From JAAYJK01 sp964501655 (GTDB taxonomy: Bacteria > Bacillota > Syntrophomonadia > Syntrophomonadales > Syntrophomonadaceae): 15,381 nucleotides of DNA. Where the stretch lies: the NCBI GenBank assembly GCA_964501655.1, contig CAZCTN010000048.1, positions 1-15,381 on the forward strand. Direction: 5' to 3'. Within the stretch, counting starts at the first letter, position 1. Each line of letters starts with the position of its first letter. Position numbers and translations under genes: made by a program. The notes under the pieces are model-generated. The model was not told the origin of the DNA. It made no database searches and saw only the letters and a program-made list of their open reading frames with translations. Below, in pieces: positions 7,516-15,147 of the stretch.

Positions 7516-7567
7516 TAAGTTCACTCTCTTTCCATTTTTTACTTTTGCCGCCGACTATTTTCCCCAG

Positions 7568-7601
7568 AAAAAAACTGCCGGCTATATCTTAACCGGCAGT
7601 T
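7568..7601 (-). terminator. Strong Rho-independent terminator
   Basis: A 9-bp perfect stem, AACTGCCGG and CCGGCAGTT, with an 11-base loop, is followed on the minus strand by a run of seven T. It lies 19 bases after the stop of the 81-residue gene and insulates the SOS operon from upstream transcription. Confidence 0.88.
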
Positions 7602-7620
7602 CTTGCGTTGGTCAGCTTTT

Positions 7621-7866
7621 TCAGCAGTTTTCAAGCAGTTTTATTTCTTCCTCAGTGATACTGCCCGGACTGAGCTGCTCTCTCTCATTAATCATGTTTT
7701 TGAACAGATCCCTTAGTAAATCCAGTTCATTTTCTTTCTTTTTAAGAAAATTAATCTGCTGATCAGCGGCATATTGGGCAAGCTTAACATCCTGATGAGT
7801 CTTAAGCAAAAAACCTTTTACCTCATCGATTTGCATATTTAATTCTTCCAGCCTGTTCATATCCAT
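7621..7866 (-). CDS. Small coiled-coil protein of unknown function
   Basis: I do not recognise a family. The 81-residue product is charged and helical: MNRLEELNMQIDEVKGFLL, then QQINFLKKKENELDLLRDLF, suggesting a two-part helical hairpin or coiled coil. It ends in SPGSITEEEIKLLENC with a single terminal cysteine. There is no membrane helix or signal peptide. GGAGG lies four bases before the ATG at 7866 and ten before the in-frame ATG at 7860, so either start is possible. A strong terminator follows directly. The gene begins 136 bases after the mscS-family stop and could share its transcript. A TTGACC/TATATT pair with a short 15-base spacer over the end of that gene is a weak separate promoter candidate. 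The clear ribosome site and terminator support a real gene; the function is open. Confidence 0.66.
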   Translation of the reverse strand: MDMNRLEELNMQIDEVKGFLLKTHQDVKLAQYAADQQINFLKKKENELDLLRDLFKNMINEREQLSPGSITEEEIKLLENC

Positions 7867-8002
7867 CCCCCCTCCAACTACCCAATAAGATTCTACACGC
7901 TATACCCGCATTCCTGTTGGTAAAACATTTTGATCATAATTAGTTCCAGCCGGAAAACTCCCGTTTAAGAAGTATGCTGAATATATCAGGCTGTACCCGT
8001 GG

Positions 8003-9127
8003 TCAAGATATCAATTGGGAATCTTCCCCGATTGATTCCTTGGGCTGGGGCAAGTTTTCCAGGTAGATGCTGCGGCTGGGAAATGCCACGTCTATCTCCA
8101 TTTCTTCCAGTATCTGCATTATTTTAAAATTTATATCCTGGCGCACAGCCATAAATTCTTCCAAAACCGTGGTATTGGTAAAGAAATATAGATATATATC
8201 CAGGCTGCTGTCATTAAATGTTTCAAAGTAAACCAGGATCCTTTCCTGATTTATTTCAGGATGATTTTCCAGCATATCTCTTAATCTGCCGACACATTGC
8301 TCAAGTTTCAAGCGCGGGGTATCGTAAGTAACCCCCAGGCTGAACCGGATGCGTCTTTTCCCCATGCGGGCGTAATTGGTGATGGGTTCCCGGGCCAGAG
8401 TGGAATTGGGTACAGTAACTAACGACTGATCAAATGCTCTTATCTTGGTGCTGCGAAAACTGATGTCTTCCACTATTCCTTCTACACTGGGAGTCTCTAC
8501 CCAATCTCCGATAGAGAAGGGCTTTTCCATTATAATCACTATTCCTCCAAATACGTTGGAAAGCATATCCTGAGCGGCCAGGGCAAAAGCCAATCCCCCC
8601 AGGCCCAATCCGGCGATAAAACCGTTAACTTCATAGCCCCATTCCTGGGCTATGACCACCAGGGCCAGGGCTAATACAATAAATCTCACTACCTTGGATA
8701 GAAAAGCAATAAGTATGTCATCTATCTGAAATCTCTCTTTGAATTCTTTTGATAATACGGACTCTCCGCCTGCCAGGGAGTAAAATCCCCAGGCTATCAG
8801 ACCGATCACCGCCGAGCGATATATATCCAGGATGAGATTATCCGCGCCGATACTTAACGGGAGGTAACGCAAAGCCACGAATACCCCGGTCAATAAGATC
8901 AGCCATTCTAGGGGCTTAAAGAAAGCAGCTACTATTTTGTCATCCAGGTCAGTCTGACTCTTTTGAGTAAATTTTCCCACCCAGGGGAAAAGATATTTCT
9001 TCGCCAGTTTATTAACTATTAAAAAAGTCAGAAGTATCAGTATGGTTCCGATAGTATATTTAAAAACCTCCTGGGTCAATAGGGCTGAGATCGAGGCTAA
9101 GCCCGGATATTCAAAATACTTGTTCAT
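8003..9127 (-). CDS. MscS-family mechanosensitive ion channel
   Basis: Membrane channel that opens under bilayer tension and releases ions and solutes during hypo-osmotic shock. The 374-residue protein has about five transmembrane helices, near residues 25-42, 74-88, 104-120, 146-162 and the pore helix at about 170-200. The pore region carries the family's Gly/Ala pattern, GLGLGGLAFALAAQDML, followed by FGGIVIIMEKPFSIGDWVE (to about 211). A beta-domain with VPNSTLAREPITNYAR (239-254) and an alpha/beta C-terminal cage follow. Its length is above that of the small E. coli MscS (286 residues), with two extra N-terminal helices. Oddly, no Shine-Dalgarno lies directly before the ATG; the nearest purine run, AAAGGGGGG, is about 35 bases upstream, and an in-frame stop six codons before the ATG limits alternative starts. 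The start is therefore less certain than the identity. Confidence 0.95.
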   Translation of the reverse strand: MNKYFEYPGLASISALLTQEVFKYTIGTILILLTFLIVNKLAKKYLFPWVGKFTQKSQTDLDDKIVAAFFKPLEWLILLTGVFVALRYLPLSIGADNLILDIYRSAVIGLIAWGFYSLAGGESVLSKEFKERFQIDDILIAFLSKVVRFIVLALALVVIAQEWGYEVNGFIAGLGLGGLAFALAAQDMLSNVFGGIVIIMEKPFSIGDWVETPSVEGIVEDISFRSTKIRAFDQSLVTVPNSTLAREPITNYARMGKRRIRFSLGVTYDTPRLKLEQCVGRLRDMLENHPEINQERILVYFETFNDSSLDIYLYFFTNTTVLEEFMAVRQDINFKIMQILEEMEIDVAFPSRSIYLENLPQPKESIGEDSQLIS

Positions 9128-9318
9128 ATTATCTGCCGGCAGTCACTTAATACCGGCCCATCCCCCCTTTCTCAATAACATATTCAGGCTTTGTCAACCG
9201 GGCAGTTTCAACCCGCCGCCTGTCTTCTTGATAGAAATCCGACCCCTTAACGGAGCAAAGCACATCTTTCCGCCTCGTTTTAAATAGTACCACAAAGCGG
9301 CTCATGAACAAAAGTTGC

Positions 9319-9346
9319 TTGAAATCCGGTTTGGACCGAAGATAAA
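9319..9346 (+). promoter_or_regulatory. Candidate promoter for the small membrane protein gene
   Basis: TTGAAA (9319-9324) and GATAAA (9341-9346) are spaced by 16 bases. The predicted transcript start would fall only about 10 bases before the ATG at 9364, giving a nearly leaderless mRNA. The evidence is weak but agrees with the missing ribosome site. Confidence 0.25.
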
Positions 9347-9363
9347 TAGTCAATAATCCCGAT

Positions 9364-9648
9364 ATGATGAATAGTCAGGTTAAATTGCCATACAGCGGGT
9401 TGCTGGCCATCCTGTTGCTGGTACAGATTCTAATAATGCTTATTTCCTGGTCAGCCCTGTCAAAGAGCTGCGGACTGGTTTATTGGCTGCCGCTGGTTGT
9501 TTCCTGCGGCGGATCGCTCTATGCTGCCTTCAATTTATCTGAACCCCGGCTGCTGATAAAGCAATCCACCCATTATCATCTCACCTATATATCGGAACCC
9601 CGCCCTGATCCCCTCGAATACTGGCCCCCCCCTGAACGCCGCTGGTAA
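9364..9648 (+). CDS. Small two-helix membrane protein, function unknown
   Basis: I recognise no family. The 94-residue product has two hydrophobic segments, about residues 11-33 (SGLLAILLLVQILIMLISW) and 38-58 (LVYWLPLVVSCGGSLYAAF). A polar, proline-rich tail follows (SEPRPDPLEYWPPPERRW) with no clear domain. The composition is typical of a real small membrane protein. No Shine-Dalgarno precedes the tandem ATG ATG, and an in-frame stop lies seven codons upstream. It is the only plus-strand gene between the sortase and the right edge and converges on the large fusion gene. It could be a spurious reading frame, though the clean two-helix pattern and long stop-free stretch argue for a gene. Confidence 0.5.
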   Translation: MMNSQVKLPYSGLLAILLLVQILIMLISWSALSKSCGLVYWLPLVVSCGGSLYAAFNLSEPRLLIKQSTHYHLTYISEPRPDPLEYWPPPERRW

Positions 9649-9813
9649 TGAACGGCCATGCTTAGGTGCTGCATGGTCATCCTGAAACAGGCACAACTAT
9701 TAATGGCGATATTCAGGATAACGGCGAGGGTTAAGCAATCCCGTATTTAATCGAAGTTGTCTGCCGGCAAACAGGGAATACTGTGTTATCGAAGGGCGGG
9801 TGGCCTGTAATCA

Positions 9814-12800
9814 CTAAACCCTGGTTTCCATATAAGGGCCAAAAGCATCAGTATCTATAATGTACTTTTGCATCTCAGTCCCGGCTGCAGCTTGATACTC
9901 AATGACTTCTTTAAACTGCTCCCTATCTACCGCACGAGTTTGCCAGAAGGTTTTCAAATTATTGCAGAACAGAGGATAAAGCCGGATTGATTTATCCCCC
10001 CAGTTGGTGATCCTTAGCTGAAGCAGAAAACTGTATGGAGGAGCGTTTCTCTTCTCATATTCTCCGTTGCTGTTAAACACAGCATTGCCAATTCCATAAA
10101 TAACCCATTTACCGTCTATTTGTTCTATAGTCTGCATCATATGAGCTCCATGACCTATGATAAGATCTGCTCCGCTATCCAGCAGCTGTCTGGCATAAAC
10201 TCTCTGCTGCTTTTGCACTTCCCGAAAATCTATTCCCCAATGAGCAATAACAATGATAAAGGCATGAGGATTATCGGCTTTTTCCATTTTAATCCGGTCA
10301 ATTATTTCTCCGCTCAGGCAGGCTACCCCGGGCTTATTACCCAGAGCATACATATCAAAAAGGTGATGCCCCGGCCCTCGGTACCAGTATCCGCTGTAAA
10401 AAACCAGTTCGGAATCTGCCATCTTCAAGCGCAGGGGTTCACTGGCATCCTTGCCGTTATATCCTGCCCCTGCCGCTGATATCCCTGCCCGTTCAAAGGC
10501 CTTTAAGGTATCATCCAACCCGGGAGCGCCGTAATCCATGGCATGGTTGTTTCCCAGAGTAACACCATGGATATTAAATCTCTTCAGAGCCGCTATACTT
10601 TCCTTAACTTTTCCGCGCAGCACAAATGGTTTGATCCCTTGCAAGGGAGAATGTTTAAGATTGCTCAGTACTGCCTCAAAATTAACAATATTATAATCGC
10701 CCTTTTCCAGCAGGGGCACCAGGCCCTGAAAAGTATAATCATACCCATATTTGGTGAGGGCATCTTCCTGCCCTCGCTTCTGACGCTTGATAGTGTAATC
10801 TTCTCCAAAATAGGTGTCTCCCAATATATTAATAACAACCTCTCCACCCTCTATAGTCTTCATTCTTGTTGCTCTGTTATCTGCTTCTTCCCTTTCGTTC
10901 AGCCGGTCTATAACTCTGCCCAGCAAGTAATCGCGATGAAAGCTGTCTCTGGCACCACATACTGAAAGTATGATCTTTCGGTTCTTGATAAAAGTAATTG
11001 CAATCCCTTCTCCATTGTTGGTGCCAAATAAATATGCTCCAAAAATCCTGGCTCCAGCAATAAGGTTGCTGGAAGAAGAAAATAATCTGCCCTTATATTC
11101 CACGGTGCTGGTGTTCAGCATCTTTAAGTAAGCCATGGGCCAGGAAGCCAGCTGCAAGCCAACTTTATTCAAATCGCTGATATTAAAAGATTGAGGCCTT
11201 GCCTTTATCGGTCTGCCGGTTACATTTTTCAAGGCATGAGGACTCAATCCCCATTTTGAGGATACCTTGGTCATTAATTGAAAAGCGTCATTGGTGCTGC
11301 CTGCTATTTTTTCCGCCAGGGCCAGAATCGCATCCGGAGCACTACAGCAGATAAAGGCACTGAGCAGCAAATGAACCGATGCGCTCTCTCCTTCCTCCAA
11401 GCCAATAGCTCCTGAGAACTTCGACTCCCTGGCTGGAACTGAAGTAATAGTCTGATAATCATTTAACTTGATGGCCCCGCTGGATATTTTACCCAGCAAC
11501 AAGTTCAGCAGTACTGCTCCGCCGATACCCTGATCCACTTCTGCATAAGGGTTTCCTTCTGTCCAGATAAGCTCACCGCTTAAGCCATCAACCGCCTGAA
11601 CCCCATATCTGGAGTATGGTATATAATAGGAACCTTTCACCCCGGTCGAATTGCTGTCCTTAATGGCCTCCAGCAGAAACAGGCGAATCTTTCCAAAATC
11701 GTTGGCTCTTCTTGATCCCTTCAACAGTATATAATCCCCGTCTTCCAGGTAGTCTGCCACTGCCCGGGCACAGGCTTTAATGTCCCCATAAAAGCCGCCT
11801 ATCAGCTGCTGGGGCAATTCCTCCAGAAGATACTGCATTTCCCGGCCATAAGCAAAAACTATATCGGCTCCAGATTCGATTACTGATTGGGACAGTTCCC
11901 TGTGCAGTAGTTCTGTACTTTCCCCCAGGTTCACGATACGCCCTAAAACGCAGATTTTTCTTCCGGTATATGAACCAGCATTCTCCTTAAAGACCTCCAG
12001 GGCTGACTTCATGGATATTATTGTTGCATTATGACTATCGTCCAAAATATGTACTTTGCCGCCCCCGGGCAAGTCAACCGTTAAGGATTCCAATACCGCC
12101 TCGTTATTTAGCATGGATGCAAAACTCTGTACTGCTTTCTCCGGATTGATCCTCAGAGTATGCACCGCAGTTAGGGCCGCCAGAGAATTGGAGATCATTC
12201 CTTTTCCCGGTACTGGCAAATAGTATGTAACCCTGCTATCTTCAATCTGAACCGTAACCCAAGACCCTCCCCTAACCGCCTGCCACTCCAACACCCGGAC
12301 ATCGGCCGTCTCATGAAAACCATAACTTAATGACCCTGCGCCATGGGCTTCTACCTCCGACTTAACCAGATCATATTCTTCCATATCGCGATTTAATATG
12401 GCGATCCCACCCGGTTCAATTCCCTGAGCGATACGCGCTTTCATCCTGGCCGTCTCTCGTGTGCTGTTAACGCTATCAGTTGACTGTCCCAAAGCAATCT
12501 CAGTTATTATGGCTACATGAGGCCGCGCCAATCGGCATATCCCCCCCGATCTCATCCATAAAGCAGATATGGCTACCTCCAGGACACAATACTCACTTTG
12601 AGTAATACACCTGCCCAGGGTCAGCGGGACACCGGTTCGGGTATTATGATTTCCATAGGTGGAGATGACCCGGGACTCTGTTTCCAATAAATGATGCAAC
12701 ATTCTTTTAGTGGTTGACTTACCTGCCGTTCCGGTAACAGCGATTATTTTTCCGCTGTAGTTCTCCCGGGCATAAGTCCCTAAAGCTCTGATTGCTTCAT

Positions 12801-13134
12801 AAGTATTTTCTACCCGCAACTGTGGAATAGAGGGGTCCAAGGATTCAATATGGCGTTCCACTACTGCACCGACTATTTTCTTTTGGAATCTTGCCACGGT
12901 AGTATGGGTATCGGTCCAATCTGCGTACACGCCTCGGTTCCCGGATCCCTGCAGCCATCTTTCTTTATCAATAGCTATAAAAAGGGTGTCGTTCCCAACA
13001 CATCCATGTTCGTTTATAGCCAGGTTCCCGCAGCGCCAGTCCTGGGAAGGCCTGACTATCCATTCGCCCTGCAGCAAATCGGCCAGTAAATCAGCTGTCC
13101 AATGATTGACCGAATTCACTTCCATGTCATTCAT
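9814..13134 (-). CDS. MurF-type amide ligase fused to degenerate S11 peptidase and CapA-like domains
   Basis: A fusion of about 1106 residues with three parts.
- MurF-like ligase, about 1-495: P-loop TGTAGKST at 134-141, YGNHNTRTGVPLTLG from 160, DDSHNA at 365-370. Family members join an amino acid or peptide to a carboxylate using ATP.
- D,D-carboxypeptidase (S11)-like region, about 504-746: SAPDAILALAEKIAGSTNDAF resembles the SGNDAA...GS...F helix of DacA proteins, but the SxxK, SxN and KTG catalytic motifs are not conserved.
- CapA/PGA_cap metallophosphoesterase-like domain, about 763-1041: GD at 772-773, NFEA at 818-821, GNNHAMDYG at 861-869, HWG at 965-967, GHGAH at 994-998.
No signal peptide or membrane helix is evident. 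I favour the ATG at 13134, with AGGG eight bases upstream; an in-frame GTG at 13161 would add nine residues without a ribosome site. It lies 66 bases after its upstream neighbour and is likely co-transcribed with it. Its polymer or peptide substrate is unknown. Confidence 0.93.
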   Translation of the reverse strand: MNDMEVNSVNHWTADLLADLLQGEWIVRPSQDWRCGNLAINEHGCVGNDTLFIAIDKERWLQGSGNRGVYADWTDTHTTVARFQKKIVGAVVERHIESLDPSIPQLRVENTYEAIRALGTYARENYSGKIIAVTGTAGKSTTKRMLHHLLETESRVISTYGNHNTRTGVPLTLGRCITQSEYCVLEVAISALWMRSGGICRLARPHVAIITEIALGQSTDSVNSTRETARMKARIAQGIEPGGIAILNRDMEEYDLVKSEVEAHGAGSLSYGFHETADVRVLEWQAVRGGSWVTVQIEDSRVTYYLPVPGKGMISNSLAALTAVHTLRINPEKAVQSFASMLNNEAVLESLTVDLPGGGKVHILDDSHNATIISMKSALEVFKENAGSYTGRKICVLGRIVNLGESTELLHRELSQSVIESGADIVFAYGREMQYLLEELPQQLIGGFYGDIKACARAVADYLEDGDYILLKGSRRANDFGKIRLFLLEAIKDSNSTGVKGSYYIPYSRYGVQAVDGLSGELIWTEGNPYAEVDQGIGGAVLLNLLLGKISSGAIKLNDYQTITSVPARESKFSGAIGLEEGESASVHLLLSAFICCSAPDAILALAEKIAGSTNDAFQLMTKVSSKWGLSPHALKNVTGRPIKARPQSFNISDLNKVGLQLASWPMAYLKMLNTSTVEYKGRLFSSSSNLIAGARIFGAYLFGTNNGEGIAITFIKNRKIILSVCGARDSFHRDYLLGRVIDRLNEREEADNRATRMKTIEGGEVVINILGDTYFGEDYTIKRQKRGQEDALTKYGYDYTFQGLVPLLEKGDYNIVNFEAVLSNLKHSPLQGIKPFVLRGKVKESIAALKRFNIHGVTLGNNHAMDYGAPGLDDTLKAFERAGISAAGAGYNGKDASEPLRLKMADSELVFYSGYWYRGPGHHLFDMYALGNKPGVACLSGEIIDRIKMEKADNPHAFIIVIAHWGIDFREVQKQQRVYARQLLDSGADLIIGHGAHMMQTIEQIDGKWVIYGIGNAVFNSNGEYEKRNAPPYSFLLQLRITNWGDKSIRLYPLFCNNLKTFWQTRAVDREQFKEVIEYQAAAGTEMQKYIIDTDAFGPYMETRV

Positions 13135-13200
13135 CTTCTGTTCCCTCATTTCCATACCCACATGTCCATTTAAACTGCCGACCGAAAGAAATGCTTTCCG

Positions 13201-14904
13201 TTATTTATTCAGCCGCTGATGATAATAGCTGCAATATCCAGAGATGTTGTGTTCTATATCATCGATTCTGGCCCTAAAAGAGTGATGGCGAATATAGAAG
13301 GCCCACAGTATATTATTAGGCACCTTGTAATACATGGCCATTTCAGGGAAATATAACCCATTTAATTGATGCTCGGCCCGATGCTCAATGGCTCTCACCA
13401 GCTTGTCCTCATCAAAGGATATCAGTACATCAGGATACAAATTCTCGCTTTTCATCTTGTCGATCATACTATAGGTAGCCATGAGCAGTTCCAGCAGGGT
13501 CGGGAATGTAGTTTCCCGGCTCAGGCAAAAATCCAGAATACCACTGGCATTTCTAAGATTAAAATCAAAGTACTGCCTCTCCGGTTTGTATTTCACCAAT
13601 TCATAAGAACAGTAACTAAGCCAGTGGTCTTTATGCTCCCAGTAATTATTCTGGATAAAGTACCTGAAAGCCTGTTCCACCATACTCAGCCAGCGCTCAT
13701 TCCTATCGATTCCGTACAATCTCATAAGAGCAAAGACAGCTTCTCCATCATAATAAATAATACGGTATTTCTCCTTTATGGATAGATCCGGGAAATTAAG
13801 AACATGCACAAAGGACCCATCATGTTTATTGTGGAAAAAATTGATACCCTCAGCCAATTCCTGCATAAGCGGAATATATTTTCGGTCCCCAAACACCTGA
13901 GTATACTTGGATAAGGCCAGGATAGCGGCGGCATTGGCCCCCAGTTTGATCTCGTTGTCATTAGCGCGTTCGATAACAAAACTCCTGCGGGTACCGTCAA
14001 TGCCTTCAAGGGACTCCACTTCTTCACTTACCAGATAATTCAAAGCCCGCTTGATAGTTTCCGCCAGTTCCGGATCTTTAGTAATCTCATATGCTTCAAT
14101 CATGGAATAGGTGGTACTGGCATGGCGCAGGATATTATAACCGGGAATCTCCCGATCAAAGCAGGGAAAATATCCGTAACGAAATCTCCCTGCACCATCA
14201 ACTTGCCTGCATAGATAATGGGAGGATTGCTCCAGAATGGATATAATGAGTTCTTTATCAATGTTTTCTATTTGTCGCCGGCCATTGTTGAGCCAGCCCT
14301 TATTCAGACTGTGGCAGGAAAATCCATCATGAAAAAAACCGATAGTCTTAAAAGTATAAACATTCTGCACGGCACTTTCGTCCAGGCTGTATTTGCTCCC
14401 ACGATGGCTTTTTATATAGAAATTCAGGTTTTTCCAGACCATTTTTTTCTTCCGGGAACCCTTTTCTTCGTTAATAAATACGTTGGCGTTTACTTCCTGT
14501 TCCAGAAACGCAGAGTTAAACATCTTATCCAGGGAGATGCCTTCGCGGAAATAATTGGTTTTAATCCCGGACACATAATCAATAAACTCCTCCAATGGGT
14601 ACTCTTTTACTTCACTAACTACATCGGCCTTGATCCAAACCGGTTCCATATGCAGTTTTTTCATTGCTTTATTCGTAAGATCACTGGCATTTTTCCAGCT
14701 GCTGTCCATGGTATTGCCTATCCCTTTGCAAACCTGAGCCCTGGATTCTCCGTCACTGAAGGAAATGAATACTACATACCGAGGTTTATCCCCAAAATGT
14801 GATTCCATTTCCTCTCTTATTATGATTTCCTGGGCAATAAGCTTCTCTTTTAATTCATTCATTCGTTTCTTAAGGTCTTTAGTTTTCATTGCTGATGTTT
14901 CCAT
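13201..14904 (-). CDS. Unrecognised N-terminal domain plus alpha/alpha-toroid (six-hairpin-like) domain protein
   Basis: A soluble protein of 567 residues with no signal peptide. The N-terminus is a charged helix (about 6-38), then an alpha/beta domain I cannot name (YVVFISFSDG at 43-52, PVWIKADVV at 88-96, AFLEQEVNANVFI at 132-144). From about 215 to 500 comes a series of helical hairpins with small-residue turns: NILRHAS at 257-263, KLGANAAAILAL at 320-331, YYDGEAVFAL at 384-393, DHWLSY at 426-431. This fits an (alpha/alpha)6 toroid, the fold of many glycoside hydrolases, epimerases and lyases acting on polymers, but I see no family-specific catalytic pair. The start is firm: AAGGAG seven bases before the ATG. 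It is the first gene of a two-gene unit with the MurF/S11/CapA fusion, which suggests joint work on a polymer; the substrate is unknown. The 243 bases upstream probably hold its promoter, but I find no convincing -35/-10 pair. Confidence 0.92.
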   Translation of the reverse strand: METSAMKTKDLKKRMNELKEKLIAQEIIIREEMESHFGDKPRYVVFISFSDGESRAQVCKGIGNTMDSSWKNASDLTNKAMKKLHMEPVWIKADVVSEVKEYPLEEFIDYVSGIKTNYFREGISLDKMFNSAFLEQEVNANVFINEEKGSRKKKMVWKNLNFYIKSHRGSKYSLDESAVQNVYTFKTIGFFHDGFSCHSLNKGWLNNGRRQIENIDKELIISILEQSSHYLCRQVDGAGRFRYGYFPCFDREIPGYNILRHASTTYSMIEAYEITKDPELAETIKRALNYLVSEEVESLEGIDGTRRSFVIERANDNEIKLGANAAAILALSKYTQVFGDRKYIPLMQELAEGINFFHNKHDGSFVHVLNFPDLSIKEKYRIIYYDGEAVFALMRLYGIDRNERWLSMVEQAFRYFIQNNYWEHKDHWLSYCSYELVKYKPERQYFDFNLRNASGILDFCLSRETTFPTLLELLMATYSMIDKMKSENLYPDVLISFDEDKLVRAIEHRAEHQLNGLYFPEMAMYYKVPNNILWAFYIRHHSFRARIDDIEHNISGYCSYYHQRLNK

Positions 14905-15045
14905 GTAACTGCTCCTTAAACCCTTTTGTCATTCTTATCGTAAATTTGTTCAGTTCCCCTTATTATGATAGCCAAGGAGTAACTAAAGTTTTACTTATAC
15001 AAGCAACCTTAATAATCCTGCCCTCATTTTCCTCCGACACCTGGT

Positions 15046-15091
15046 AATAAATAATAATAGAGCTTGCTGATATTATATATCAAACAAGCTC
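15046..15091 (-). terminator. Terminator of the LPxTG protein gene
   Basis: The arms GAGCTTG and CAAGCTC (15060-15066, 15085-15091) enclose a second stem, TGATAT/ATATCA, giving a long stem with a small internal bulge. On the minus strand it runs into TATTATTATTTATT. It lies 56 bases beyond the stop of the surface-protein gene. The T-tract is interrupted by A, so strength is uncertain. Confidence 0.62.
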
Positions 15092-15147
15092 CATATCTAT
15101 TCTATCTCCAGCCTAAACTCTTCCGAGCTTTATATTCGTGCTCCTAA

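Noticed and set aside
9040..9130. Alternative internal mscS start near the CCAGGAGG in the coding region
   Set aside because: No start codon follows at a usable distance in frame (the next candidates are ATC/ATA), so the purine run is coincidental.
9133..9142. CTGCCGGCAG and similar CTGCCGG copies at 7575 and 9763
   Set aside because: Considered as a dispersed repeat or operator; copies share only 7-10 bases, one is part of a terminator stem, so chance is sufficient.
9147..9353. 68-codon minus-strand frame upstream of the mscS-family gene
   Set aside because: It needs a TTG start with no ribosome site, and its basic, mixed sequence has no domain or membrane pattern. It also overlaps the candidate promoter of the divergent gene.
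9679..9719. Inverted repeat ATCCTGAA/TTCAGGAT with a 25-base loop, plus a CCATGC/GCATGG pair nearby, between the convergent genes
   Set aside because: Neither is followed by a T-run on either strand and the loops are long, so I cannot support a terminator or mobile element. The 165 bases from 9649 to 9813 hold nothing else I can name.
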